From Nocardiopsis coralli (GTDB taxonomy: Bacteria > Actinomycetota > Actinomycetes > Streptosporangiales > Streptosporangiaceae), in contig NZ_JADBGI010000023.1 in assembly GCF_014892575.1 (NCBI RefSeq), positions 38,725-102,724 of the forward strand: DNA of 64,000 nt. Direction: 5' to 3'. Below the pieces are notes generated by a model. That model did no database searches. It worked only from the letters and a program-made list of their open reading frames with translations, and was not told where the DNA came from. The position numbers and the translations under genes are program-made. This document shows, piece after piece, positions 51,674 through 59,678 of this stretch; within the stretch, counting starts at the first letter, position 1, and every line of letters begins with the position of its first letter.

Positions 51674-52546
51674 TCAGGTGTGCCCGGGAGGCGTCCCGTA
51701 GGGACCGGGGCCGGGCGGGGGTGTGGGGCCACCGGCGGCGGGGTTCGTCCCGTACGGCCCGGCGTGCGGAACGTGCGGCCCCGGATACGGGCTCTGCTGC
51801 CCCGCGTGCGGAACCTGCGGCCCCTGCGGCCCGGTGCCGCCGTCGGCGCGCGGGAAGCCGCCGGTCCCGGGCGGGGGCCCGTACCCCGGTCCGGACCACT
51901 GGCCAGGGCCGGAGAAACCCCCGTCCGGTCCGGGCCCGCCGAACCCCGGGAGCGGACCGCCCGGGCCACCCGGCCCGGTCGGTCGGAAGTGGCCGAGCGG
52001 CCCCTGCGTCCGGCGGTCCAGCACCAGATCGGCGACCGACCACCCCAGGGCGCCGGCGAGCATCAGCGCCATGACCCAGAACCCGGGCCCGCTGGCCACC
52101 GACAGCTCCGCGAACTCCACCCCGTGATCGGCGGCGCCGGTGTCCCGCATCTCCTGCTCGCTGCCCACGTGCAGGGCGATCTGGTTGGCGATCAACCCGA
52201 GGAGGGCGACGGCGCTCATGACGATGCCGGTGACGGCGCGCGGCTTCGGGCGCGGGACGAGCGCGGTGGCGAACACCCCGGCGATGACGAGCAGGACCGT
52301 CAGCAGCAGGATCGGCTGCACGCCCACACGCAGTTCTTCCAGGTCGGCGCGGCCCAGTTCCTCAGACACCGTGCCCTGCACGCTCGGCAGCCCGTCGAAG
52401 GCCAGCGCGAACCCGCTGTAGGAGACCGTGAGGGAGCCCATCATCCCGCTGCAGGAGACGGTGAAGAAGGGCATGAGCAGGCACAACAGGGACAGGCCGA
52501 GCACGCTCGGCGTCACCGGCCTGCGTGAGGGGGACTGCGGGGGCAT
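51674..52546 (-). CDS. Hypothetical membrane protein with Pro/Gly-rich tail
   Basis: A 290-residue protein. Helix 1 (VLGLSLLCLLMPFFTVSC) resembles a lipoprotein-like or anchoring segment. Then come an extracellular-type loop, two further helices (about 75-100 and 105-125) and one more at about 145-165. The final 120 residues are GPGG-rich repeats (GPYGTNPAAGG, GPGPYG). No known domain. This layout occurs in many streptomycete-type hypothetical proteins. Start ATG 52546 has GAGGAAG. Confidence 0.65.
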   Translation of the reverse strand: MPPQSPSRRPVTPSVLGLSLLCLLMPFFTVSCSGMMGSLTVSYSGFALAFDGLPSVQGTVSEELGRADLEELRVGVQPILLLTVLLVIAGVFATALVPRPKPRAVTGIVMSAVALLGLIANQIALHVGSEQEMRDTGAADHGVEFAELSVASGPGFWVMALMLAGALGWSVADLVLDRRTQGPLGHFRPTGPGGPGGPLPGFGGPGPDGGFSGPGQWSGPGYGPPPGTGGFPRADGGTGPQGPQVPHAGQQSPYPGPHVPHAGPYGTNPAAGGPTPPPGPGPYGTPPGHT

Positions 52547-52719
52547 GGGGTCGTTCTTCCTCTCGGCGCCGGTCGGTCCGGGCGCTGGGCGGGCTGGGTC
52601 CGGGGCCCTGAGCAGGGCTCCGGCGACCACGGTGGCAGCGCGCGGGCGGGTCCACAAGCGGTTCGGGGAACCCGGGCCCGATCATCCCACCGCCCGGACC
52701 GCGAGCTGCCCGCCCACGG

Positions 52720-53082
52720 TCACCCCGTCAGCGCCCGGACCACGCTCAGCCCCGCCCACGCCGATGCGATGCCCAGCACGAGGCTGGCCGCCACGTACAC
52801 GGCGGCCCTGCGTGCGTCCCCGCCCCGGGCCAGCTGCACGGTCTCGAACGCGAACGTGGAGTAGGTGGTCAGAGCGCCGCAGAACCCGGTCCCCCACACC
52901 GCCATGGCCTGCGGCGACAGCGGCAGCCCCAGGAGCGCTCCGAGCACCAGCGACCCCGCGGTATTGACCACGAGCGTGCCCCAGGGGAACGCGGCGCCCA
53001 GCACGCTGCGCAGCCAGAGGTCGGTGAGGTAGCGGATCGGGGCGCCGAGCGCGGCCCCCGCGGCCACGGCGAGCACGCTCAC
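52720..53082 (-). CDS. crcB: Fluoride channel subunit CrcB (second)
   Basis: A 120-residue Fluc/CrcB protein with GAPIRYLTD, VNTAGSLVLG and GFCGALTTYSTFAFE, the conserved channel motifs including the TTYSTF stretch. CrcB channels export fluoride passively as dual-topology dimers; actinobacteria often encode two halves that assemble as heterodimers. The GTG start overlaps the TGA of the upstream crcB gene (GTGA). Confidence 0.93.
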   Translation of the reverse strand: MSVLAVAAGAALGAPIRYLTDLWLRSVLGAAFPWGTLVVNTAGSLVLGALLGLPLSPQAMAVWGTGFCGALTTYSTFAFETVQLARGGDARRAAVYVAASLVLGIASAWAGLSVVRALTG

Positions 53083-53498
53083 GGTGTCCCCTTCCGCCGC
53101 AGGATCCGGTGGGCCGGCGCCGAGGCCACCCACGCCGCGGCGATCGCGCCGGCCAGGGTGAGGGAGAGGTAGGCCAGGGCGACCTCGGGGGCACCTCGTT
53201 CCAGAGCGGTGACCACGTCCATGGCGTAGGCGGAGAAGGTCGTGTACCCGCCGAGCACGCCCGCGCCCAGGAACGGCCGCACCCACGGGTTCTGCGGCAT
53301 CCGGTGCGCGACGACCTCCATGAGCACGCCGATGAACAGGCTGCCGGTGATGTTGATGGCGAGGATCGTCCAGGACACACCCGCGGCCGAGGGCGGCCAG
53401 GCCGTGTCGAGCCCGTACCGGGCCACGGCGCCGAGCGCTCCCCCGGCGGCGACGACCCCCGTCAGCGCCCACAGCGGCGCCGGTGTTGCGGAAGGCAT
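53079..53498 (-). CDS. crcB: Fluoride channel subunit CrcB (first)
   Basis: A 139-residue CrcB homologue with GALGAVARYGLD, INITGSLFIGVLMEV and GVLGGYTTFSAYAMD. It is translationally coupled to the second crcB gene, giving the usual tandem pair. The start is taken at MPSATP (53498), 5 codons inside the longer open frame. I looked for a fluoride riboswitch upstream and found no match to its core. Confidence 0.93.
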   Translation of the reverse strand: MPSATPAPLWALTGVVAAGGALGAVARYGLDTAWPPSAAGVSWTILAINITGSLFIGVLMEVVAHRMPQNPWVRPFLGAGVLGGYTTFSAYAMDVVTALERGAPEVALAYLSLTLAGAIAAAWVASAPAHRILRRKGTP

Positions 53499-53597
53499 GG
53501 CCCCATCCTGCACCTACGCACCTGCTCGCGCGCGCTCTGCCCCATACGGGACCGATGTCCCGGTTCCTGCGCCCGCCGCCGGGGAAGAGCCAGGCCC

Positions 53598-54809
53598 ATG
53601 GAGGAGCGTTTCGGACCTGGACTCCGTCGTCGCCGCATCGCCGCGGGCCTGTCCCTCACCGCCCTGGGCGAGGCGACCCACTACAGCAAGGGCTATCTGA
53701 GCAAGCTCGAGACCGGCACCAAACCCCCGTCGCCCGAGGCAGCGATCGCCTGTGACGCGGCCCTGGACGCCGAAGGCGGTCTGAGCGCCCTCGCACCGGA
53801 CCGCAGGATCACGCGCAGCGCGCCCGGGGTGGACCGGCGCACCGCGCTCGCCCTCGGTGCCGCGACCCTCGGCGCGGCCTCACTGCCAGGGCACGCCCCC
53901 GGAACCGCGCCCGCGCGTGTGTTCTCCGAGCAGACGCTGTCCACGTTCCGGGACCAGCTGGCCGGCGTGCGTGAACTGGGCCAGCACGTCTCCCCCGACC
54001 TGGTGCTGCCCGTGGTGCGTGCCCAGGCCGACGCGGTGCGTGCGCTGGCGGCCTCGGCCCCGGACACACAGCGGGGGACGGTCCTGCGCCTGGCCGCGCG
54101 CTTTTCGGAGTACGCGGGGTGGATGGCGCAGGAGTCCGGCTCCGACCACGGCGCCCGGGCCTGGACCGACGAGGCCGTGGAGCTCGCCGCGGCCGGGGGC
54201 GACCGGGACATGGCCGCCTACTCCCTGGTCAGGCATGCGCTGATCCGGCTCTACGCACACGACGGCCCCGGAACGGTCGACCTGGCCCGGCGCGCGCAGC
54301 GCTTCGACGGGCTCTCCACCCGGGTGCGGGGTCTGGCGGCGAAGAGGGAGGCCCAGGGGCACGCCCTGTTGGGTGCGCGGGCCGAGTGCGAACGGGCGCT
54401 GGAGCGTGCTCAGCACCATCTCGCCGATCCTCCCGGCGGACCGGAGACACTGGGGTCCATGCACGTCACCGACCCGGTGGGCCTGACGCGGGGGTGGTGC
54501 CTGGTCGACCTCGGCAGGCCGGATGCGGGCGCCGAGGTGCTGGACCGGGCGCTCGCGGAGCTCCCCTCGGCGGCGGTGCGTGCACGGACCAGGTTCGGGG
54601 TGCGCCGGGCGCTCGCGCACGCGGCCGCCGGGGAGATCGACCACGCCTGCACGTTGACCGAGGGGTTGTTGTGCGATGCCACCCCGTCGGAGTCGGCGAC
54701 GGTCCTGGTGGATCTGCGCCGTCTCGCCCAGGCCCTGGGCCGCTACCACGGGCACCCGCCGGTCAGGGAGCTGTCACCGCGTCTGCAGGGCGTCCTGCAG
54801 AGCCGTTGA
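53598..54809 (+). CDS. XRE-family regulator with helical sensor domain
   Basis: A 403-residue protein. The HTH (AAGLSLTALGEATHYSKGYL, SKLETGTKPPS) is at residues 12-55. A short Ala-rich link resembling a Tat-like stretch (DRRTALALGAATLGAASL) precedes an all-helical domain of about 300 residues with TPR-like pairs. The family is abundant in Streptomyces and Nocardiopsis, with unknown ligand. It is divergent from crcB and followed 30 nt later by the VOC gene. Confidence 0.82.
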   Translation: MEERFGPGLRRRRIAAGLSLTALGEATHYSKGYLSKLETGTKPPSPEAAIACDAALDAEGGLSALAPDRRITRSAPGVDRRTALALGAATLGAASLPGHAPGTAPARVFSEQTLSTFRDQLAGVRELGQHVSPDLVLPVVRAQADAVRALAASAPDTQRGTVLRLAARFSEYAGWMAQESGSDHGARAWTDEAVELAAAGGDRDMAAYSLVRHALIRLYAHDGPGTVDLARRAQRFDGLSTRVRGLAAKREAQGHALLGARAECERALERAQHHLADPPGGPETLGSMHVTDPVGLTRGWCLVDLGRPDAGAEVLDRALAELPSAAVRARTRFGVRRALAHAAAGEIDHACTLTEGLLCDATPSESATVLVDLRRLAQALGRYHGHPPVRELSPRLQGVLQSR

Positions 54810-54833
54810 GAGCGCGCGTCCGACATCTAGGAT
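54806..54833 (+). promoter_or_regulatory. Promoter of the VOC gene, leaderless type
   Basis: TTGAGA (54806-54811, overlapping the preceding stop codon), a 16-bp spacer and TAGGAT (54828-54833). The ATG is 7 nt beyond at 54840. Confidence 0.5.
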
Positions 54834-54839
54834 CCTGGT

Positions 54840-55217
54840 ATGGCCCGGATCCGTGACCTCGTCGTCGACTGCCGCCACCCTGCTTCGCTCGCCCGATTCT
54901 GGGCCGCGGCGCTGGACGGGTACGCGGTGGCGCCCTACGACGCGCAGGAGCTGGAGCGCCTGCGCGCCCTGGGGGTGAACGGCCCGGAGGAGGATCCCGT
55001 GGTCCTGGTGGAGGGCCCGCAAGGGTTGCCGAACCTGTTCTTCCAGCAGGGCCCCGAGCCGAAGTCCGGCAAGAACCGTCTGCATGTGGACCTGGCGGGG
55101 GCCGACGGTGAGTTGGAACGGCTGCTCTCGCTCGGCGCCGCCGTGATCGCCCGGTCCCCCGAGTGGGTGGTCCTGGCCGACCCCGAGGGCAACGAGTTCT
55201 GCCTCATGGACGGTTGA
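54840..55217 (+). CDS. VOC (glyoxalase-like) protein
   Basis: A 125-residue single-domain protein of the vicinal-oxygen-chelate fold: IRDLVVDCRHPASLARFW, KNRLHVDLAGADGE and VVLADPEGNEFCLM, with a metal set His/Glu plausible (LHVD, NEFCLM). Function unknown; this subgroup (glyoxalase-like, DUF1244-neighbour type) includes antibiotic-binding proteins. Length typical. Confidence 0.85.
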   Translation: MARIRDLVVDCRHPASLARFWAAALDGYAVAPYDAQELERLRALGVNGPEEDPVVLVEGPQGLPNLFFQQGPEPKSGKNRLHVDLAGADGELERLLSLGAAVIARSPEWVVLADPEGNEFCLMDG

Positions 55218-55218
55218 A

Positions 55219-55246
55219 CCCCCTCCCCTTCTCTGCGGGGAGGGGG
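55219..55246. terminator. Terminator between convergent VOC and TIR operon
   Basis: A perfect 10-bp stem CCCCCTCCCC / GGGGAGGGGG with loop TTCTCTGC, two nucleotides after the VOC stop. Confidence 0.7.
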
Positions 55247-55386
55247 CTGCTCCGCCCTCACGCATGCCGGGGATCCGATGCCCGACCCCAGGCCCGGATG
55301 CCTTCTTCACGGCCGACGGCGGGAGAGTGGGCGGGGGTTTCCGGTGGAGCCCTCAGGTGGGCCTCGGGCACCTCCGACCGTCCGCC

Positions 55387-56694
55387 TCAGCCGTCGTCCC
55401 CCAGCCGGTGGTGCCCGTTGGCGGAGGCGGGGTGTGCGTGCTCCTGCGAGCCGGTCCCGTGTTCGTGGTGGGCGGCGAACGGGATCGTGCCGTCGGGTTC
55501 GGGCACGGCCGCGTCCGTCACGGTCCCGTCCGGCACCGTCCCCTCGGGCCCAGGCGCCCCCGGCTCGCCACCGGTCACCCCTGCGCCGGCCTCACCGTTC
55601 CCGGCCGTCCCCGGTCCTCCGTGCTCGTGGGCCTCGGTCTCCGCGCCCACCCAGGCCGGGATCCCGAACCGTTCCCGCAGCCCGGGCGCCAGGTGCGCGC
55701 AGGGGCTCTGCTCCACGGCACCGGCGACCCTGTTGGCGAACGTGCTGCGGTGGGGGCCGGCCTCGATCAGCTCGACGGCGGCGGCCAGAACCTCGAGCGG
55801 CTCCGGTTCCGGCCGCGCGTAACCCGGCTCCCCCACCGGTGCACCACCCGCGAACGCCTCGCCCAGGCCGTCGAGCGCGGAGGCCAGTTCCGGTTCCCGG
55901 CCGCGCAGCCGCTCTCGCACGTCGGCGAGGTCCTCCCCCTTGCCGGCCTCGGCCAGCTCCGTCAGGGTGTCGATCCGTCCGTGAGCACGGTCGACGTCGT
56001 TGCCGTTGCGGGTCAGCTCCCACAGCACGGCCTGGCCCGGGGAGGCGAAGGCGTCCTCGGCGAAGTAGCGGCGCTTGGCCCGTTCGACCTCGCGTTCGGC
56101 CTCCCACTGCCCGCGCTCCTTGCGCACCCGCGCGAGGGCGTCGAGGTGGGCGCGGTCCTCCTCGCTCAGGCACAGGTCGAGGTCGTCCGACCACACCTCC
56201 ATGGCGCCCCCGGCAGCGCTCGTTCCCTCGGCCAATCGGGCGGCGAGCGCGTGGCGGGCGGGGTCGGTCTCGTGGGGGCCGTGGGCAGCGAGGGTCTCGC
56301 GGGCGACGGTGACCACCGCCTGCTGTGCCTGCGCCTCCGGGGCCCGGAGCAGGGGATGCGGGTCCCCGGTCCAGCTCCACCGGACCGTGCCCTTGAGCAC
56401 GAAGGTGTAGTCGGGGTCGTTGCTGAGCAGGCGCGTCTCCCGCAGCCGGGTCGTGTTCGGCAGGGCGGGCGCCGGCGGGGCGTCGGTGTCGGCGAGGGGA
56501 CCGAGGGCAGGCGCGTCCACGGTCTCCTCCTGTCTGCTCGGCCCGGTGAAACCGACGAGGAGCACGGCCGCGCCCGCGACGAGCAGCAACAGGCCCGGGA
56601 TCCAGCCCCAGCCGCCCGCCACGGGGTGGAGCGCCGCGCCCAGGACGGGCCCTGCCGCGACGAGGGCGATCCCGGTTCGGGTGGGTGTGGTCAT
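55387..56694 (-). CDS. Membrane-anchored SPFH-like protein of the TIR operon
   Basis: A 435-residue protein. Two membrane helices (residues 6-50) are followed by a domain with DYTFVLKGTVRWSWTG and VWSDDLDLCLSEEDRAHL, then a charged helical stretch (LARVRKERGQWEAEREVERA). The repeat structure matches the paralogue at 47195-48880. A helical middle (GRIDTLTELAEAGKGEDLAD) and a Gly/Glu/His-rich disordered tail follow. Its ATG overlaps the STAND gene stop (ATGA). In the operon it is the third and last gene and would place the complex at the membrane. Confidence 0.72.
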   Translation of the reverse strand: MTTPTRTGIALVAAGPVLGAALHPVAGGWGWIPGLLLLVAGAAVLLVGFTGPSRQEETVDAPALGPLADTDAPPAPALPNTTRLRETRLLSNDPDYTFVLKGTVRWSWTGDPHPLLRAPEAQAQQAVVTVARETLAAHGPHETDPARHALAARLAEGTSAAGGAMEVWSDDLDLCLSEEDRAHLDALARVRKERGQWEAEREVERAKRRYFAEDAFASPGQAVLWELTRNGNDVDRAHGRIDTLTELAEAGKGEDLADVRERLRGREPELASALDGLGEAFAGGAPVGEPGYARPEPEPLEVLAAAVELIEAGPHRSTFANRVAGAVEQSPCAHLAPGLRERFGIPAWVGAETEAHEHGGPGTAGNGEAGAGVTGGEPGAPGPEGTVPDGTVTDAAVPEPDGTIPFAAHHEHGTGSQEHAHPASANGHHRLGDDG

Positions 56695-58667
56695 GGCGTC
56701 GTCTCCTTCACGGGGGATGCGCCCGGGTCCAGGCCCTGGGCGCGGTCGATGAGGGACAGCAGGGTCCGGGCGCCGTGCGCGTGCCTGCGCAGTTCGTCGG
56801 GGCCGAGGGGGCCGGAGGGTGTGCGCAGGGCGAGCGCGTACAGCTCCCCCAGGTGGCCGGTCTCGTGTGCGGCCGCCACCAGCCATTGCGCGCGGTGTTC
56901 CGGCAGGGAGATCCACGGGCCCACGAGCGTGGCCAGGGCGACCCCGGGGACACGTTCCAGGAGCGCGGTCAGGGCCTCGACGACCGCACGCCCGTCGGGG
57001 ACGGTGTGCGCCGACACGTCCGGGTGGGTGAGCAGGTCGGCGAACAGCTCCACGTGCACGTGCGTGATCTGGCTGTTGGGCTTCTTGAACCGGGTCGTGA
57101 GCGCGTGCAGTTGCGACCGGAACAGGGAGGGGTCCGTGCGGACCAGGTCCCCCAGGCGATCGCGGGCGCGCTGGGCGACCACGGGGCTGTGGTGCGCCGC
57201 CAGGTGGCGGAGCCGGACCAGAGCCTGGTCGGGGTGGGTGACGACCATGTGCTCGGCGCACAGGGAGACCAGGGTCAGGGCGAAGGGCACCTGAAGGTCG
57301 GGTTCCTTCGCCCAGTCATAGGAACGCTGCCGCACCCTGATCCCCTGGCCCCGGTCGTTCAACGCCTCCACCAGGAGCGACCCGCCCTGGGGGCGGCCCT
57401 GCGCCGCCCAGGCCCGGGCGCGTTCCAGGAGCGGTTCGGGACGGCGTGCGCGCAGGACCTGTCCGGCCCAGTTGCGGGCGACCTGGTCGCGCCGACCGGG
57501 CAGCAGGGTGCCGCCGGTGACGCAGCGGTCCACCCACGCGCCCACGTGCCCGTGCAGGTGCGGGTGTCCGTCCCAGAAGACCTCGCGGAGCACCTGCGCG
57601 CGCCACGGGTCGGCGAAGCGGACCCGCCGCCGCTCGACCGTCGCACCCAGGCCCCGCAGTTCGGCGGTGAAGGAGGCGCGTTCGATGGGGGCGCACTCGG
57701 CCTCCGCGCCGGTGTGTTCCAGCAGGGCCGTCCCGGCCTCGGCGACCTCCTCCAGGTCGGCCCCTTCGAGGAAGGCGACGGTGCACAGGAGGGCTCGGGC
57801 GCGGCCGTCGCGCGCGTCGAGGTCGTCGTCGATGCCGTCGTGCCCGGCGCCGAGCACCGCATCGATCCACTCGGCGACCGCCCGGGCGCTGCCGCAGGGT
57901 GCGAGGGCGTGGCCGGCCCGGCGGGCGAGGTCGGCGATCTCCCCGGCCCCGGCGGCATCGAGCCACGCGTGCAGGCGCGATGCACCGCGGTCCGCCGGCG
58001 GAACCGGGAGCTCGGCTCCCTTCAAGTGCGAGGCCAGCACCCGTCGGGGATCGGGGCGCCCGGCCCGGAGGACGTGGTCGCTGAGCTCCTGGGGGACGGT
58101 TTGCGCGTTGCGTTCGTCGAGGATCACGACCAATCGCGCCCCCGCGTCAGCGATCCGGCCCACGAAACGGCGCAGCCTTTCGGGCCACCTCCGGTCGCCG
58201 AGTTCTCCTCCGGTCAGGTCCAGTAGGAGGCGTTCCCCCGGGGACGGTTCATCGCTCGTCCAGAACCCGTCGCCCTCGCTGAGCACCTCGCGTAGGCCTC
58301 GGTCCTCCTCCCCACGGGGCACGAGGAGGATCTGTGCCATCGTTCGGCGTCCCTGTCCGGGCTCGCCGATCAGGATGAGGCACCCTGGGTCTCCGAGCCG
58401 CTCCCGCTGGACCGCTTCGTCGAAGCCGGGCGGTGCCACGAAACGCGCCCGTACCGTACGGAGCCACTGCTCCTGGATCTCGACCCGCTCACGTATGAGG
58501 CCGAGGTCTTCGGCCGCACGGAACGACTCTCCCGCGTCGCCGTTGAAGAAGTTCTGGTCCCCTGTCCCGTTGTGCACGGCGGCGTCGTTGTACTGCGGCC
58601 CGTCCCCGGCGTGCACGGGTCCGCGGGTGTGCGCGACGGAGGTCGGCGCGGGCCCGTGGGTGCTCAC
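56691..58667 (-). CDS. STAND-type NTPase with GQGRRT P-loop and amyloid-like N-terminus
   Basis: A 658-residue protein starting at GTG, overlapping the TIR gene stop (GTGA). Residues 22-44 (GPQYNDAAVHNGTGDQNFFN) parallel the C-terminal tail of the TIR protein (QYNNSQVHNGSGTQNN). The P-loop is GEPGQGRRT at 101-109, where the expected Lys is Arg and an extra Arg precedes the Thr. Walker B regions are RLLLDLTGGE and ARLVVILDER. The remaining 400 residues are helical repeats. This is a known actinobacterial STAND form. It would act as the sensor that recruits the TIR protein. Overlap with genes on both sides supports a single functional unit. Confidence 0.8.
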   Translation of the reverse strand: MSTHGPAPTSVAHTRGPVHAGDGPQYNDAAVHNGTGDQNFFNGDAGESFRAAEDLGLIRERVEIQEQWLRTVRARFVAPPGFDEAVQRERLGDPGCLILIGEPGQGRRTMAQILLVPRGEEDRGLREVLSEGDGFWTSDEPSPGERLLLDLTGGELGDRRWPERLRRFVGRIADAGARLVVILDERNAQTVPQELSDHVLRAGRPDPRRVLASHLKGAELPVPPADRGASRLHAWLDAAGAGEIADLARRAGHALAPCGSARAVAEWIDAVLGAGHDGIDDDLDARDGRARALLCTVAFLEGADLEEVAEAGTALLEHTGAEAECAPIERASFTAELRGLGATVERRRVRFADPWRAQVLREVFWDGHPHLHGHVGAWVDRCVTGGTLLPGRRDQVARNWAGQVLRARRPEPLLERARAWAAQGRPQGGSLLVEALNDRGQGIRVRQRSYDWAKEPDLQVPFALTLVSLCAEHMVVTHPDQALVRLRHLAAHHSPVVAQRARDRLGDLVRTDPSLFRSQLHALTTRFKKPNSQITHVHVELFADLLTHPDVSAHTVPDGRAVVEALTALLERVPGVALATLVGPWISLPEHRAQWLVAAAHETGHLGELYALALRTPSGPLGPDELRRHAHGARTLLSLIDRAQGLDPGASPVKETTP

Positions 58668-59377
58668 ACGCCGCCCCGGCCGGTGATCCGGTTGTTCTGT
58701 GTCCCCGACCCGTTGTGCACCTGGGAGTTGTTGTACTGCGTCCCGGTCGTGACGGGCCCCTGCGTCCCCGTGATGATCGCGCCGCCGCCGCTCTGCACGC
58801 CGCTGACCCCGTGGTTGGTGTACGAACCGGCCTGGATCCCGACCCCGGACACGTCGTGCATGCTGTTGGCGACCCCGGCGCCCGTGTCCCCCTCGTCGGG
58901 CTCGGTGAGCAGCCCCTCCAGCCGCGGCACGGCCACGAGCGCGGCCTCCACGATCTGTTCGAGGTCGGCGTCGCTGTTGCGGTGGTCGTACCGCCGGTAC
59001 TGGCACTGGGCCAGGGCCTGGAGGTCCTCGGGCAGCTGCTCCCGCTTGAGCCGCGGGGCCCTGTCGAACAGGACCGGGACGACCACGCCGGTCTTCAGCA
59101 CCGAGGCGATCTCGCGCCGCACCCAGTCGGACGGGTCGTCGAGCGCGCGCCCGCCGGGTCCGGGCCGGTCGAGCCAGTCGTTGCCGATGACCGCGAACAG
59201 CACCTCGCACCGGGCGAGGGCCCGCAGCAGCCCCTGTTCGAAGTCCTCGCCGGCCTCGATCGATCTGTTGGCGAGGAAGACCTCGTCGTCCCCGAACCGG
59301 TCGGCCAGGGTCCGTCGGACATTGGTGGCGACATGCTCTCCGTCACCGGTGCGGTAGTTGATGAAGCACGTGTGCAC
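58664..59377 (-). CDS. TIR-domain protein with amyloid-like tail
   Basis: A 237-residue protein. Residues 1-140 are a TIR domain (TCFINYRTGDGEHVA, VFLANRSIEAGEDFEQGLL, EVLFAVIGNDW, WVRREIASVL, VVVPVLF); the Glu in WVRREI (E89) is the expected NADase residue. After a short linker, residues 170-190 (NSMHDVSGVGIQAGSYTN) resemble RHIM-like motifs and 212-233 (QYNNSQVHNGSGTQNN) match the STAND partner's N-terminus. GTG 59377 follows GAGGAGGGG. TIR proteins of this kind deplete NAD during phage infection. First gene of the three-gene operon; activity is inferred. Confidence 0.85.
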   Translation of the reverse strand: MHTCFINYRTGDGEHVATNVRRTLADRFGDDEVFLANRSIEAGEDFEQGLLRALARCEVLFAVIGNDWLDRPGPGGRALDDPSDWVRREIASVLKTGVVVPVLFDRAPRLKREQLPEDLQALAQCQYRRYDHRNSDADLEQIVEAALVAVPRLEGLLTEPDEGDTGAGVANSMHDVSGVGIQAGSYTNHGVSGVQSGGGAIITGTQGPVTTGTQYNNSQVHNGSGTQNNRITGRGGV

Positions 59378-59678
59378 GGTTTCCCCTCCTCGTCGGTACG
59401 CATGAACGCACATGACGGGGAACCGGTAATCACCGGAACCCCACGAAGGATGATCTACACCTTGGTCACGGGAGGAAAGACGGAAAGGCCCGTTTCCTCA
59501 CGCCTGTTGGGAGGGAAACGGGAAACGCACGGGAACGGGAAATGCACGCGCGCACAGCGCCGAACTGCGCATCCGTTGCTTTCTGCTGTTTCCCTCCCCC
59601 GACACACGGCGTGGGCCGCCACCCCCGGTGTTTCGGGGACGGCGGCCCACGGTGACAGAGGCTCCGCTCAGGCCCCGG
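59378..59678. other. Intergenic region upstream of the TIR operon
   Basis: Holds the TIR promoter region and the carrier terminator (listed separately). An imperfect dyad GGGG..CCGGT AATC ACCGG..CCCC at 59417-59442 is a candidate operator. Short GGGAACGGGAAA-type repeats occur around 59510-59545. No gene. Confidence 0.45.
59611..59650 (-). terminator. Terminator of the DASS carrier gene
   Basis: A long hairpin: GTGGGCCGCC (59611-59620) pairs with GGCGGCCCAC (59641-59650), with an inner CCCCG/CGGGG stem. It lies 29 nt past the stop of the minus-strand carrier gene. Confidence 0.75.

Noticed and set aside
49822..51969. 715-codon minus-strand open frame opposite the acyltransferase
   Set aside because: It mirrors the acyltransferase gene and has no ribosome-binding site or family features.
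53499..53597. Fluoride riboswitch ahead of the crcB pair
   Set aside because: The expected GG.GATGG core with its pseudoknot partners is not present in either strand.
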